From NCBI GenBank assembly GCA_945876985.1, contig CAMCQX010000059.1, forward strand, positions 1-8,086: DNA of 8,086 bases. The letters run 5' to 3'. The position numbers and the translations under genes were made by a program. Source of the stretch: Chitinophaga pinensis (GTDB lineage: Bacteria > Bacteroidota > Bacteroidia > UKL13-3). Shown here one piece after another: positions 1-6,331 of the stretch. The number at the start of each line of letters is the position of its first letter. The first letter of the stretch is position 1. Under the pieces are notes generated by a model. That model was given only the letters and a program-made list of their open reading frames with translations, ran no database searches and had not been told where the DNA came from.

Positions 1-489
1 GATATTAGCAAACAAATGGCTGAAAAAGCAAAGTTTGTAGCCATTCAAACCATCAATCAATTTAAAAGTCCAGGCGTTTTTGCGGTAGAAATGTTCATTA
101 CATTGAATGGCGATATTTTGGTGAATGAAATTGCTCCTCGTCCGCATAATTCGGGCCATCATACAATAGAAGCAAATTATACTTCTCAATACGAACAATT
201 AACACGAATAGTTTTGGGATTACCTGTTGGTTGTGTTGGATTAATTAAGCCTGCGGCAATGATTAATTTATTAGGCGATAAAAGTTTTTCGGGTGCTTAT
301 GCCATTAAAAATCTAGATCAATTACACCATATTGAAGGAGTTTACTTACATTTATACGATAAAAAAGAAAGTAAGCCAATGCGTAAAATGGGACATATTA
401 CGGTGCTTGCAAACTCTATAGAAGAAGTAAAAGCTAAAGCAACAAAAGTGATGAATTTGGTGGGTTTTGAACCTATTAAAACATTGTAA
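1..489 (+). CDS. purK: PurK, 5-(carboxyamino)imidazole ribonucleotide synthase, C-terminal part
   Basis: PurK carries out the ATP- and bicarbonate-dependent carboxylation of aminoimidazole ribonucleotide to N5-CAIR in cytosolic de novo purine synthesis. The frame is open from base 1 (D-I-S-K-Q-M...), so the ATG at 16 is internal and the N-terminal half lies outside the window. About 162 residues are visible. The ATP-grasp catalytic lobe is clear: GVFAVEMF, where the Glu is a metal/ATP ligand, then LVNEIAPRPHNSGHHTIEA, the highly conserved PurK signature. A C-terminal PurK domain follows, with KMGHITVLANSIEEVKAKA near the end. The stop is TAA at 487-489. The gene converges on the minus-strand barrel gene with 6 bp between the stops and no terminator in that gap. 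Family assignment is very secure; PurT is less likely because the NEIAPRPHNSGH and KMGHIT signatures are of PurK type. Confidence 0.97.
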   Translation, partial: DISKQMAEKAKFVAIQTINQFKSPGVFAVEMFITLNGDILVNEIAPRPHNSGHHTIEANYTSQYEQLTRIVLGLPVGCVGLIKPAAMINLLGDKSFSGAYAIKNLDQLHHIEGVYLHLYDKKESKPMRKMGHITVLANSIEEVKAKATKVMNLVGFEPIKTL

Positions 490-495
490 AACTAA

Positions 496-1578
496 TTACC
501 AAGCATCATCTATTAACTCATCATCATTGATAGATTCGTTTGAATTGATTGCTTTTGATTCTTGATTATTATTCCTTGATTTTTTATTCAAAAACCAAAT
601 AAAAGTAACATTGGCAAAAACTGAATTACTTCCGTTAAAACTAAAATTATTTACTATTGAGTTATTATTTTCATTGGTAAAAAAAACTTTTTGATTCCCA
701 ATAAATCCAACTTGAAATAATACCATATTGGTTTTATTTACCATCCTAATATCTCCCATGAACTGGAAATTCCTTTGCCTCAATATCAATGTAACATTTG
801 TTGAATCAACACTTAACTTATTTTGATAATGATTGATTCCACCATTAGGCCTGAATGTAAATCCATAAAATAATTTCTGAACTTTAGTTTGTTTCTTCCA
901 ATTAATCACAAAAGGAAGCGTAACATTTAACATTGATTTTTCACTGGTTTTATACTTAAATCCAAGCACAGGTAAAACCAAAGGTTCACCAAATAAATAA
1001 GTAAAAGTTACTCCAGTTCTGTATGAAAACTTAGGGTTTACTTTTCTCATATACATCATCATTCCTGAGTACCTATATATGGCATCGGGTAAAGTGTATT
1101 CGTCTTCGTTGGCAAATGTGTTGGCTGCAAATAAAAACGTGTTATTAGCAGAAGTATGAAAAAGTCCAGAAAGACCAATTTTTAAATTTATGAGTGTTCT
1201 ATTTAAATTTTCATGGCCAAAATTCACTTTACTAATTTGTAAAGATGGCAAAACATTGATTTGACTGTATTTTAAAACACCCTCTTTTTGTGTAAAGCTT
1301 GAATATAGGGAATGTTTGTAGCCAATTAAAAACTTGGTATTTCTAAAATTATATTTACTATCATTTAGTGAATCGTTGAATTTTAACTTACTTATTGATT
1401 GAGAATTAAGGGAAATAGTTAAGTTATTTCCCAAATAATTTTTTGATTGAGCATTTGCTTTACCAAATAAAACTAGGAAAAATACAACAAAAAAAAGTTG
1501 GATTTTAAAACGCAAAAATGCCTTATTGAACAACTTGTTCAATAAGGCATTTGTTATTTTTTTTAAATGATTAGGCAT
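496..1578 (-). CDS. Probable outer-membrane beta-barrel protein with signal peptide (possibly DUF6268-like)
   Basis: Function unknown. The N-terminal region holds a hydrophobic stretch, [19 protein letters not shown], which fits a Sec signal peptide cleaved after ANA. About 310 residues follow with alternating polar/hydrophobic segments, aromatic-rich strands and Asn-rich turns, typical of Bacteroidota outer-membrane barrels. Segments such as [20 protein letters not shown] and [10 protein letters not shown] suggest a DUF6268-like family, but this is memory-based and tentative. The protein continues past the last strand with a charged, Asn/Glu/Asp-rich tail ending in DDELIDDAW. The ATG at 1578 overlaps the gcvH stop by 8 bp and gives 360 aa with a long basic n-region. 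An in-frame TTG at 1515-1513 would give 339 aa beginning M-R-F-K-I-Q-L, a textbook-length signal peptide. That TTG lies just after the hairpin at 1516-1552, so the shorter start is a serious alternative. The gene is downstream of gcvH on the same strand and convergent with purK. Confidence 0.75.
   Translation of the reverse strand: MPNHLKKITNALLNKLFNKAFLRFKIQLFFVVFFLVLFGKANAQSKNYLGNNLTISLNSQSISKLKFNDSLNDSKYNFRNTKFLIGYKHSLYSSFTQKEGVLKYSQINVLPSLQISKVNFGHENLNRTLINLKIGLSGLFHTSANNTFLFAANTFANEDEYTLPDAIYRYSGMMMYMRKVNPKFSYRTGVTFTYLFGEPLVLPVLGFKYKTSEKSMLNVTLPFVINWKKQTKVQKLFYGFTFRPNGGINHYQNKLSVDSTNVTLILRQRNFQFMGDIRMVNKTNMVLFQVGFIGNQKVFFTNENNNSIVNNFSFNGSNSVFANVTFIWFLNKKSRNNNQESKAINSNESINDDELIDDAW
1504..1552 (-). 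terminator. Strong hairpin with T-rich tail after gcvH (candidate intrinsic terminator)
   Basis: Bases 1516-1533 are perfectly complementary to 1535-1552, giving 18-bp arms around a single central base (in practice a loop of a few bases closes it). On the minus strand it lies 18 bp after the gcvH stop and is followed by TTTTTGCGTTTT, as expected of a Rho-independent terminator. On the plus strand the same hairpin is followed by GTTATTTTTTTT, so it could also stop antisense transcripts coming from purK. The structure falls within the first codons of the downstream barrel gene. The pairing is directly visible; terminator function is inferred. Confidence 0.72.
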
Positions 1579-1951
1579 TAATTAATTGCTTGTATGCGGT
1601 AGCATCCATTAGTTCCGAAATTTCAGCTTCGTTACTAACAGTACATTTAATCATCCAACCATTTCCATAACAATCATTATTCACGTTTTCAGGAGCTGCA
1701 TCTAAGTCTGCATTTAACTCTAACACTTCACCCGATAAAGGCATGAATAAATCAGAAACAGTTTTAACAGCCTCTACTGTACCAAAAACTTCGTCTTTAG
1801 CAATCGTTTTTCCTTTACTTGGAATATCTACATAAACGATATCGCCTAATTCATGTTGTGCAAAATCAGTAATACCAATATATGCTACATTGCCTTCAAT
1901 GCTAACCCACTCGTGGTCTTTGGTGTATTTTAAGTTTTCTGGAAAGTTCAT
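1571..1951 (-). CDS. gcvH: Glycine cleavage system H protein (lipoyl carrier)
   Basis: GcvH is the mobile lipoyl-carrying subunit of the glycine cleavage complex. It shuttles the aminomethyl intermediate between P, T and L proteins in the cytosol. The 126-residue length is normal. The N-terminal KYTKDHEWV is the family opening motif. The lipoylation site is K63 within [12 protein letters not shown], followed by the conserved [13 protein letters not shown] turn and [16 protein letters not shown] near the C-terminus. The start is the ATG at 1951-1949, preceded by a run of nine A on the coding strand, typical of Bacteroidota leaders. Other gcv genes are not in the window, so it stands apart from gcvT and gcvP. 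A strong hairpin terminator candidate follows the stop, and the barrel gene overlaps it by 8 bp if the ATG start is used. Confidence 0.98.
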   Translation of the reverse strand: MNFPENLKYTKDHEWVSIEGNVAYIGITDFAQHELGDIVYVDIPSKGKTIAKDEVFGTVEAVKTVSDLFMPLSGEVLELNADLDAAPENVNNDCYGNGWMIKCTVSNEAEISELMDATAYKQLINA

Positions 1952-2050
1952 TTTTTTTTCTAAATTTATGGTTATTTTTATGGCAGCAATTTAAGATTTA
2001 CAATCAATATACAAAATCAAATTTCTATTAATTAATTGGCCAACAAAAAT

Positions 2051-2061
2051 TATAAATTTTG
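2051..2061 (+). promoter_or_regulatory. Weak Bacteroidota -7-like element before the DUF962 gene
   Basis: TATAAATTTTG lies 26 bp before the ATG and resembles the Bacteroidota -7 consensus TAnnTTTG with one extra base. A TTG at 2036-2038 is a possible -33 partner, but the spacing is shorter than usual. This is weak and based on pattern only. Confidence 0.22.
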
Positions 2062-2087
2062 CTTTATTGTTGCTAAAGCAATTACAC

Positions 2088-2414
2088 ATGGAAAAACAAT
2101 ATCAATCACTCAAAGAATTTTACCCTTTTTACTTGAGCCAACACCAAAACAAAACAAGTAGAATGCTTCATTTTATTGGAACAAGTTTATTTATATTTTT
2201 TTTCTTTGGCTCATTTATATTTCACGAGGTTAATATCTTGTTGTTTTCACCAATTGTAGCATACGGATTTGCATGGATTGGTCATTACTTTTTTGAAAAA
2301 AATAAACCTGCAACCTTTCAATATCCTTTGTATAGTTTAGTTTCAGATTTTATACTTTATTTTGAAATATTATCGGGGAAAGAAAGTTTTGATGCCAAGC
2401 AAAATAAGCTATAA
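2088..2414 (+). CDS. DUF962/Mpo1-like small integral membrane protein
   Basis: The product is 108 aa, starting at the ATG at 2088 (M-E-K-Q-Y). A TTG 21 bp upstream is in frame, but the family normally begins close to this ATG, so I prefer it. The sequence matches the DUF962/Mpo1-like pattern: FYPFYLSQHQNKTSRMLHFIG (residues 11-31, split here by family logic into FYPFYLSQHQ and NKTSRMLHFIG), then two hydrophobic segments (about 33-45 and 49-62), then FAWIGHYFFEKNKPATFQYP (61-80) and a closing LYSLVSDFILYFEIL. Conserved histidines H19, H28 and H66 are present. In yeast, Mpo1 is an Fe(II)-dependent dioxygenase acting on 2-hydroxy fatty acids; whether the bacterial members do the same is not settled. 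It is divergent from gcvH across a 136-bp spacer and convergent with the glycosyltransferase. Confidence 0.9.
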   Translation: MEKQYQSLKEFYPFYLSQHQNKTSRMLHFIGTSLFIFFFFGSFIFHEVNILLFSPIVAYGFAWIGHYFFEKNKPATFQYPLYSLVSDFILYFEILSGKESFDAKQNKL

Positions 2415-2442
2415 AGCATTTTATGTGAATTTAAAACTCAAT

Positions 2443-2467
2443 AAATTTTCGAATTTCTTATTTTTTT
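2443..2467 (+). terminator. Possible weak intrinsic terminator after the DUF962 gene
   Basis: AAATT (2443-2447), loop TTCG, AATTT (2452-2456), then CTTA and seven T. The stem is only 5 A/T pairs, although a TTCG tetraloop would stabilise it in RNA. It lies 28 bp past the stop at 2414, between two convergent genes. Its position and T tract fit a terminator; stem strength argues for caution. Confidence 0.35.
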
Positions 2468-2505
2468 ATTTCGGATTTAATACTCCATTTATTATATAAC
2501 TGGTA

Positions 2506-3633
2506 TTACTTTTCCATTGCTTTTAAGCAACTTTTCCAAAGTAATTCAGCCGATTTATCCCAACTAAATTCAGCTTGTCTTGCTAATCCATTAGTAATTA
2601 ACGTTTGTTGTAATACTTCATCTTTAACTAACAAAACCATTGCATAAGTAATGCTTTCAATGCTATTTGGATTAATTTGAACAGTAGCGCCCTCCCCTAT
2701 TTCTTTCATGGATGAAGTATTACTACAAATAACTGGAACGCCACATTTCATGGCTTCAATAATTGGAATTCCAAAGCCTTCAAATAATGAAACATAACAC
2801 AAGGCAAAAGCCGATGCAGTTATTTTTGCTAAATCTTCATTGCTTAAATAACCTGTAAATAACACATCATTCTTATATTTCAATTGGTTAAAAACATTGC
2901 TCACAGCACCCGTTTTCCAAGCCATTCTTCCGGTAAGAACTAATTTGAAATCACTGTTTGTTTGGCTTTTAAATGAATCGAATGCTTGTAGCAAACTAGC
3001 CACATTTTTACGTGGATGAATGGAACCTACATAAAGAAAATAATTAAATCCTGCGCTATATTTTTCTTTTATTTCATCCTTTTCAGTTATTGGAATTTGC
3101 TGAAATAAATTGCTTGCACCGTTATAAACTACATCTATTTTAGCAGGATTTATTTTGTATTTATCAATGATATCATTTTTTGAAAACTGACTAACAGTTG
3201 CAATTCTATTCACTTTATTGGCAAATTTTGGTGAATTTTTTCGCATGTATTTCAAATGCGATTTTATAATTCCATCTTCAAAATGTTCAAAGGCTAAATC
3301 GTGAATAACACTTAATTGTTTGGTTTTTGTGGTTAAACAGGCAAATCCATCAGGACTTAAAAACAAATCTGGTTGATTTTTTTTTAACCAAAAAGAAATA
3401 GAAATATTGAACCAAATATTCCAAAGAATGGGATGCCTAGCAGGTAGAGGAATAACAACTGGAATTACATTTTTGGCATAAATATAACTTTGGTCAAAAG
3501 CACGATCAAATAAAAAGTAGAACTGAACCTGAGGATTGTTTAATACCATCCGTTTCAAAGTTTCATTGGTAAAATGTCCAAATCCTTCTAATTTGTTTTT
3601 TAACAAAAATCGAGTATTTACTGCTATTTTCAA
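2506..3633 (-). CDS. Glycosyltransferase, GT4-type (GT-B fold)
   Basis: The protein probably transfers a sugar from a nucleotide-sugar donor to a glycan or lipid-linked acceptor; the sugar and acceptor cannot be read from the sequence. It is 375 aa, normal for the family. The N-terminal domain opens with MKIAVNTRFLL and a glycine-containing loop EGFGHFT (16-22), with H111 in SVIHDLAFEHF. The C-terminal donor domain starts with FLYVGSIHPRKN (199-210, R208-K209 positioned for phosphate contacts). It carries the E-x7-E motif in FEGFGIPIIEAMKCGVPVI (E285, E293). The start codon is TTG at 3633-3631: an in-frame stop lies shortly upstream and there is no ATG before Met29, while the standard M-K-I-A opening supports TTG. 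It is divergent from feoA and stands alone, with no other polysaccharide genes beside it in this window. Confidence 0.93.
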   Translation of the reverse strand: MKIAVNTRFLLKNKLEGFGHFTNETLKRMVLNNPQVQFYFLFDRAFDQSYIYAKNVIPVVIPLPARHPILWNIWFNISISFWLKKNQPDLFLSPDGFACLTTKTKQLSVIHDLAFEHFEDGIIKSHLKYMRKNSPKFANKVNRIATVSQFSKNDIIDKYKINPAKIDVVYNGASNLFQQIPITEKDEIKEKYSAGFNYFLYVGSIHPRKNVASLLQAFDSFKSQTNSDFKLVLTGRMAWKTGAVSNVFNQLKYKNDVLFTGYLSNEDLAKITASAFALCYVSLFEGFGIPIIEAMKCGVPVICSNTSSMKEIGEGATVQINPNSIESITYAMVLLVKDEVLQQTLITNGLARQAEFSWDKSAELLWKSCLKAMEK

Positions 3634-3679
3634 TTGTTGGTGTTTTGTATTATGGGCAAAAATGTATTATTTTTTTATG

Positions 3680-3711
3680 ATATAATAATTGTTACCATTA
3701 AATTATTATAT
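3680..3711. promoter_or_regulatory. 11-bp perfect inverted repeat between the glycosyltransferase and feoA
   Basis: ATATAATAATT (3680-3690) and its exact complement AATTATTATAT (3701-3711) flank a 10-bp spacer. The arms contain only A and T, so chance is a real possibility in this AT-rich gap. The position between a divergent gene and an iron-uptake operon makes it a candidate operator for a metal-responsive regulator. No established Fur box can be claimed. Confidence 0.25.
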
Positions 3712-3749
3712 TTTATTGTTTTTAAATTCTGTAATTACTATTTATTACC

Positions 3750-3766
3750 ATGTTTTTCTAAAACAT
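3750..3766. promoter_or_regulatory. Interrupted palindrome ATGTTTT-TCT-AAAACAT upstream of feoA
   Basis: There are two perfect 7-bp arms (3750-3756 and 3760-3766) around a 3-bp centre, 51 bp before the feoA ATG. The size suits a dimeric winged-helix repressor site overlapping a promoter. The palindrome is seen directly; its role is inferred from location only. Confidence 0.3.
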
Positions 3767-3817
3767 TTGTCACAAACAATAAAGTTATGTAGAATTATTC
3801 TAAATTGCACCCTAATT

Positions 3818-4042
3818 ATGAATCTTAATCAATTAATTTTTGGAAAAAAGGCCATTATTACCAAAGTAAACGGACAGTTATTGTCGCTCAAACTATATGA
3901 AATGGGAATGTTGCCAGGAGAATTGGTAGAACTTTCAAACGTAGCACCGTTTGGCGATCCAATAGCCATCAATTTGAGTGAAAGTAAAGTTTGTTTACGC
4001 ATGCAAGATGCAAAATGTATAGAAATTAAATTAGTAGATTAG
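3818..4042 (+). CDS. feoA: FeoA, SH3-like accessory protein of ferrous iron transport
   Basis: FeoA is a small cytosolic protein with an SH3-like beta-barrel that supports FeoB-mediated Fe2+ uptake, probably by binding FeoB. The product is 74 aa, the usual size. Recognisable elements are L-I-F-G-K-K-A-I-I-T-K-V (6-17), LKLYEMGMLPGELVEL (24-39, the family's hallmark), the APFGDPIAINL segment (43-53) and CLRMQDAKCIEI near the end. The start is the ATG at 3818. The frame stays open upstream to a TTG at 3689, but that extension is hydrophobic, low-complexity and outside the family, so it is excluded. The gene ends in TAG, directly followed in the same frame by feoB. Confidence 0.95.
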   Translation: MNLNQLIFGKKAIITKVNGQLLSLKLYEMGMLPGELVELSNVAPFGDPIAINLSESKVCLRMQDAKCIEIKLVD

Positions 4043-6160
4043 TTGGAACAAAAAGAAATAACAGTTGCGCTTGTTGGCAATCCGAATTGTGGTAAAACCA
4101 GTTTGTTTAATGCATTAACTGGTTTGAACCATAAGGTTTCAAATTTTCCTGGCACAACCGTTGAAAAGAAAACTGGCTCGTTTAAATTAAGTAGTTCTAA
4201 AACTGCGCATATCATTGATTTGCCTGGAACTTATAGCCTTTATCCTAAAAGTGCTGATGAGTTAATTACTTATGATATTCTCAGAAATAAATCGGAAAAC
4301 TATTACCCCGATTTGGTTATTTTTATAGCCGATGCTAGCAATTTAAAAAGGAATTTATTGCTTTTTACTCAAGTAGCCGACTTAGAAGTTCCAGTTATTT
4401 TGGTACTTAATATGCTTGATGTGGCTGAACGTAGGGGCATCAAATATGATATAGAAAAACTGAAAGAGAAACTTAAAGTTCCAATTATTTGCATCAATGC
4501 AAGAAAAAAAGATGGAATTGAAAAAATAAAAGCAATTTTATTGGATGAAAAAGCCAGGGTTACTGCTCAGTTTTTTAGCTTAGAAAAAGTAAATTCCGAA
4601 TTGCTCGATGAAATTGCTATCATAAACGATAAACGTAACAAATATTCAGCTTTACAATATTCAATCAATGCTTCTAACTTATTAACCGAAAAAGCAATCA
4701 AACTGAATGAAATATTTAAAAAATATGAATTTGATATCATTGGTTTTCAAGAAGACGAAGTTTTAACTCGCTATCAAATAATAGATGATGCCGTAAAACA
4801 TGCGCGTATCAAAAATATCACACAATTAAAAGCTTCCATTACTGCCAAAGTTGATAAAATATTGACCCATCGTTATTACGGAATTGCTATTTTTTTAGTG
4901 CTATTATTAATGGTTTTTCAAGCCATGTTCAGTTGGAGCGAATACCCAAAAGAATGGATTGAATATGGTTTAAAAGTATTTACCGATTATATTCAAAACA
5001 CATTACCGCTTGGCGTTTTAAACGATTTAATAGTTCATGGAATTTTAGCAGGTTTAACTGGTGTTTTGGTGTTTTTACCGCAAATCATTTTACTGTTTTT
5101 ATTCATTGCCATTTTAGAAGACGTAGGCTACATGGCCCGAGTAGGTTTTATCATGGACAGAATTATGCGCCCGTTCGGAATGAACGGAAAATCAATAGTA
5201 CCGTTAATTGGCGGTATGGCATGCGCTGTTCCAAGTATCATGGCATCGCGGAGCATTGAAAACAAAAAAGAACGATTAATTACCATTTTAGTAACTCCAT
5301 TAATGAGTTGCTCAGCTCGCCTACCCGTATATACTTTGCTTATTAGCATGTTACTAAAAGACACCGCCAAATGGGGTCCGTTTAACGTACATGGATTAAT
5401 ACTCATGCTCATGTATTTGATAGGGTTTTTTGCTGCCATTATGAGTGCTTGGATGTTTAAATTTTTTATCAAACAAAAAGAAAAAACATTTTTTATTTTA
5501 GAATTACCGGGCTATAAAGTTCCATTGATTTCAAATTTGTTAATTACCATTTATGAAAAAGGAAGCGCTTTTGTATTTGGAGCAGGGAAAATAATTATTG
5601 CTGTTTCTGTTATTCTTTGGGTTTTGGCTTCTACAGGACCGCAATCAAATATTCAAAACATAGAAACAAAATACACCGCCATTATTAATAACGACACTAC
5701 CACAGAAACTGTAAAAAAAGAGCTAAGTTTACAAATGAATTCCCAAAAACTAGAAGCTAGTTATGCCGGTGAATTTGGCAAATTAATTGAGCCCATCATT
5801 CGTCCTTTGGGCTTTGATTGGAAAATAGGAATTGCCTTACTTACCTCTATGGCGGCTCGTGAAGTATTTGTAGGAACCATGAATACTATTTACAGTGTGA
5901 ACAATGATGGTGACAATAGTTTTGGACATATCAAAACCAAAATGATGGCCGAAATAAATCCACGAACGGGCAAGCCAAGTTATAACACAGCCACGTTTTT
6001 ATCACTGCTTATTTTCTATGCTTTTGCTTTGCAATGTATGAGCACGGTAGCCATTGTAAAAAAAGAAACGGATAGCATCAAATGGCCAATTATTCAGTTC
6101 ATTTACTTAACGGCTTTGGCTTACGGAAGTAGCTTTTTAGTGTATAATTTGTTTAATTAA
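4043..6160 (+). CDS. feoB: FeoB, ferrous iron transporter with N-terminal GTPase domain
   Basis: FeoB imports Fe2+ across the inner membrane. The product is 705 aa. The N-terminal G domain shows G1 GNPNCGKTS (12-20), G2 around FPGTT (35-39), G3 DLPG (59-62) and G4 NMLD (123-126). A helical linker, roughly 170-270, follows, then the membrane domain from about residue 280 with many hydrophobic helices. Gate I contains GGMACAVPSIMASR with C394, equivalent to the conserved Gate cysteine. Gate II contains TSMAAREVFVGTM near 601-613. A periplasmic or cytoplasmic polar insert lies near 530-580. The start is TTG at 4043, immediately after the feoA TAG and in the same frame; no ATG occurs before Met124, which is inside G4, so an ATG start is impossible without losing the GTPase. 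No FeoC gene follows. Translation probably depends on coupling to feoA. Confidence 0.97.
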   Translation: MEQKEITVALVGNPNCGKTSLFNALTGLNHKVSNFPGTTVEKKTGSFKLSSSKTAHIIDLPGTYSLYPKSADELITYDILRNKSENYYPDLVIFIADASNLKRNLLLFTQVADLEVPVILVLNMLDVAERRGIKYDIEKLKEKLKVPIICINARKKDGIEKIKAILLDEKARVTAQFFSLEKVNSELLDEIAIINDKRNKYSALQYSINASNLLTEKAIKLNEIFKKYEFDIIGFQEDEVLTRYQIIDDAVKHARIKNITQLKASITAKVDKILTHRYYGIAIFLVLLLMVFQAMFSWSEYPKEWIEYGLKVFTDYIQNTLPLGVLNDLIVHGILAGLTGVLVFLPQIILLFLFIAILEDVGYMARVGFIMDRIMRPFGMNGKSIVPLIGGMACAVPSIMASRSIENKKERLITILVTPLMSCSARLPVYTLLISMLLKDTAKWGPFNVHGLILMLMYLIGFFAAIMSAWMFKFFIKQKEKTFFILELPGYKVPLISNLLITIYEKGSAFVFGAGKIIIAVSVILWVLASTGPQSNIQNIETKYTAIINNDTTTETVKKELSLQMNSQKLEASYAGEFGKLIEPIIRPLGFDWKIGIALLTSMAAREVFVGTMNTIYSVNNDGDNSFGHIKTKMMAEINPRTGKPSYNTATFLSLLIFYAFALQCMSTVAIVKKETDSIKWPIIQFIYLTALAYGSSFLVYNLFN

Positions 6161-6166
6161 ATGGGC

Positions 6167-6194
6167 TGCTGGCAACTAGCTTCTGGCTGCTAGC
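6167..6194. repeat. Degenerate 7-bp tandem repeat, four units of NNCTRGC
   Basis: Four consecutive heptads, TGCTGGC, AACTAGC, TTCTGGC and TGCTAGC, begin 7 bp after the feoB stop. Positions 3, 4, 6 and 7 of the unit are invariant and position 5 alternates G/A. It is followed by an AT-rich stretch. No coding role is possible because the units carry TAG. It resembles heptameric short tandem repeats dispersed in some bacterial genomes. Confidence 0.6.
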
Positions 6195-6222
6195 AAAATG
6201 TAAAATTATATTTTTTCATGCC

Positions 6223-6255
6223 CTTGTTGGTGTTTAGCGAAGCGTCACCAACGAG
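6223..6255. repeat. GC-richer palindrome (stem-loop) between feoB and the FAD dehydrogenase gene
   Basis: CTTGTTGGTG (6223-6232) pairs with CACCAACGAG (6246-6255) through ten base pairs, one of them a G-U wobble. The 13-bp loop contains GCGAAGC, a sequence known to fold as a very stable mini-hairpin. No T tract follows on either strand, so it is a poor terminator. It looks more like a dispersed palindromic element or an RNA-stabilising 3' structure for feoB. It stands out in base composition from the flanking AT-rich DNA. Confidence 0.5.
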
Positions 6256-6266
6256 CACTATATTGA

Positions 6267-6274
6267 TATTTTTG
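6267..6274 (+). promoter_or_regulatory. TATTTTTG, match to the Bacteroidota -7 element
   Basis: This is an exact match to TAnnTTTG, 57 bp upstream of the dehydrogenase ATG. I see no TTG at proper -33 spacing, and a T-rich match can arise by chance. It is a candidate only. Confidence 0.3.
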
Positions 6275-6331
6275 ACTTTACTAAAACTATTTGTTATCAT
6301 TGTAAACCAATTTTAGGATAAAAACCTAACT

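Noticed and set aside
2067..2087. Upstream TTG start for the DUF962 protein
   Set aside because: The ATG at 2088 matches the usual family N-terminus and leaves room for a leader.
2443..2478. Decayed copy of the CGAAATT heptad array on the opposite strand
   Set aside because: The segment (CGAATTT, CTTATTT, CGGATTT with an extra T) is suggestive, but too AT-rich and irregular to separate from chance.
2506..3633. Polysaccharide or capsule biosynthesis cluster
   Set aside because: Only one glycosyltransferase is present, with no polymerase, flippase, sugar-nucleotide or other glycan genes beside it.
3689..3817. N-terminal extension of FeoA from a TTG at 3689
   Set aside because: The FeoA family starts near M-N-L-N-Q-L, and the extension runs through the AT-rich promoter region and both inverted repeats.
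5128..5472. Open frame antisense to feoB
   Set aside because: It lies wholly inside the conserved membrane domain of FeoB on the other strand, has no family resemblance and no leader. It is a shadow of the real gene.
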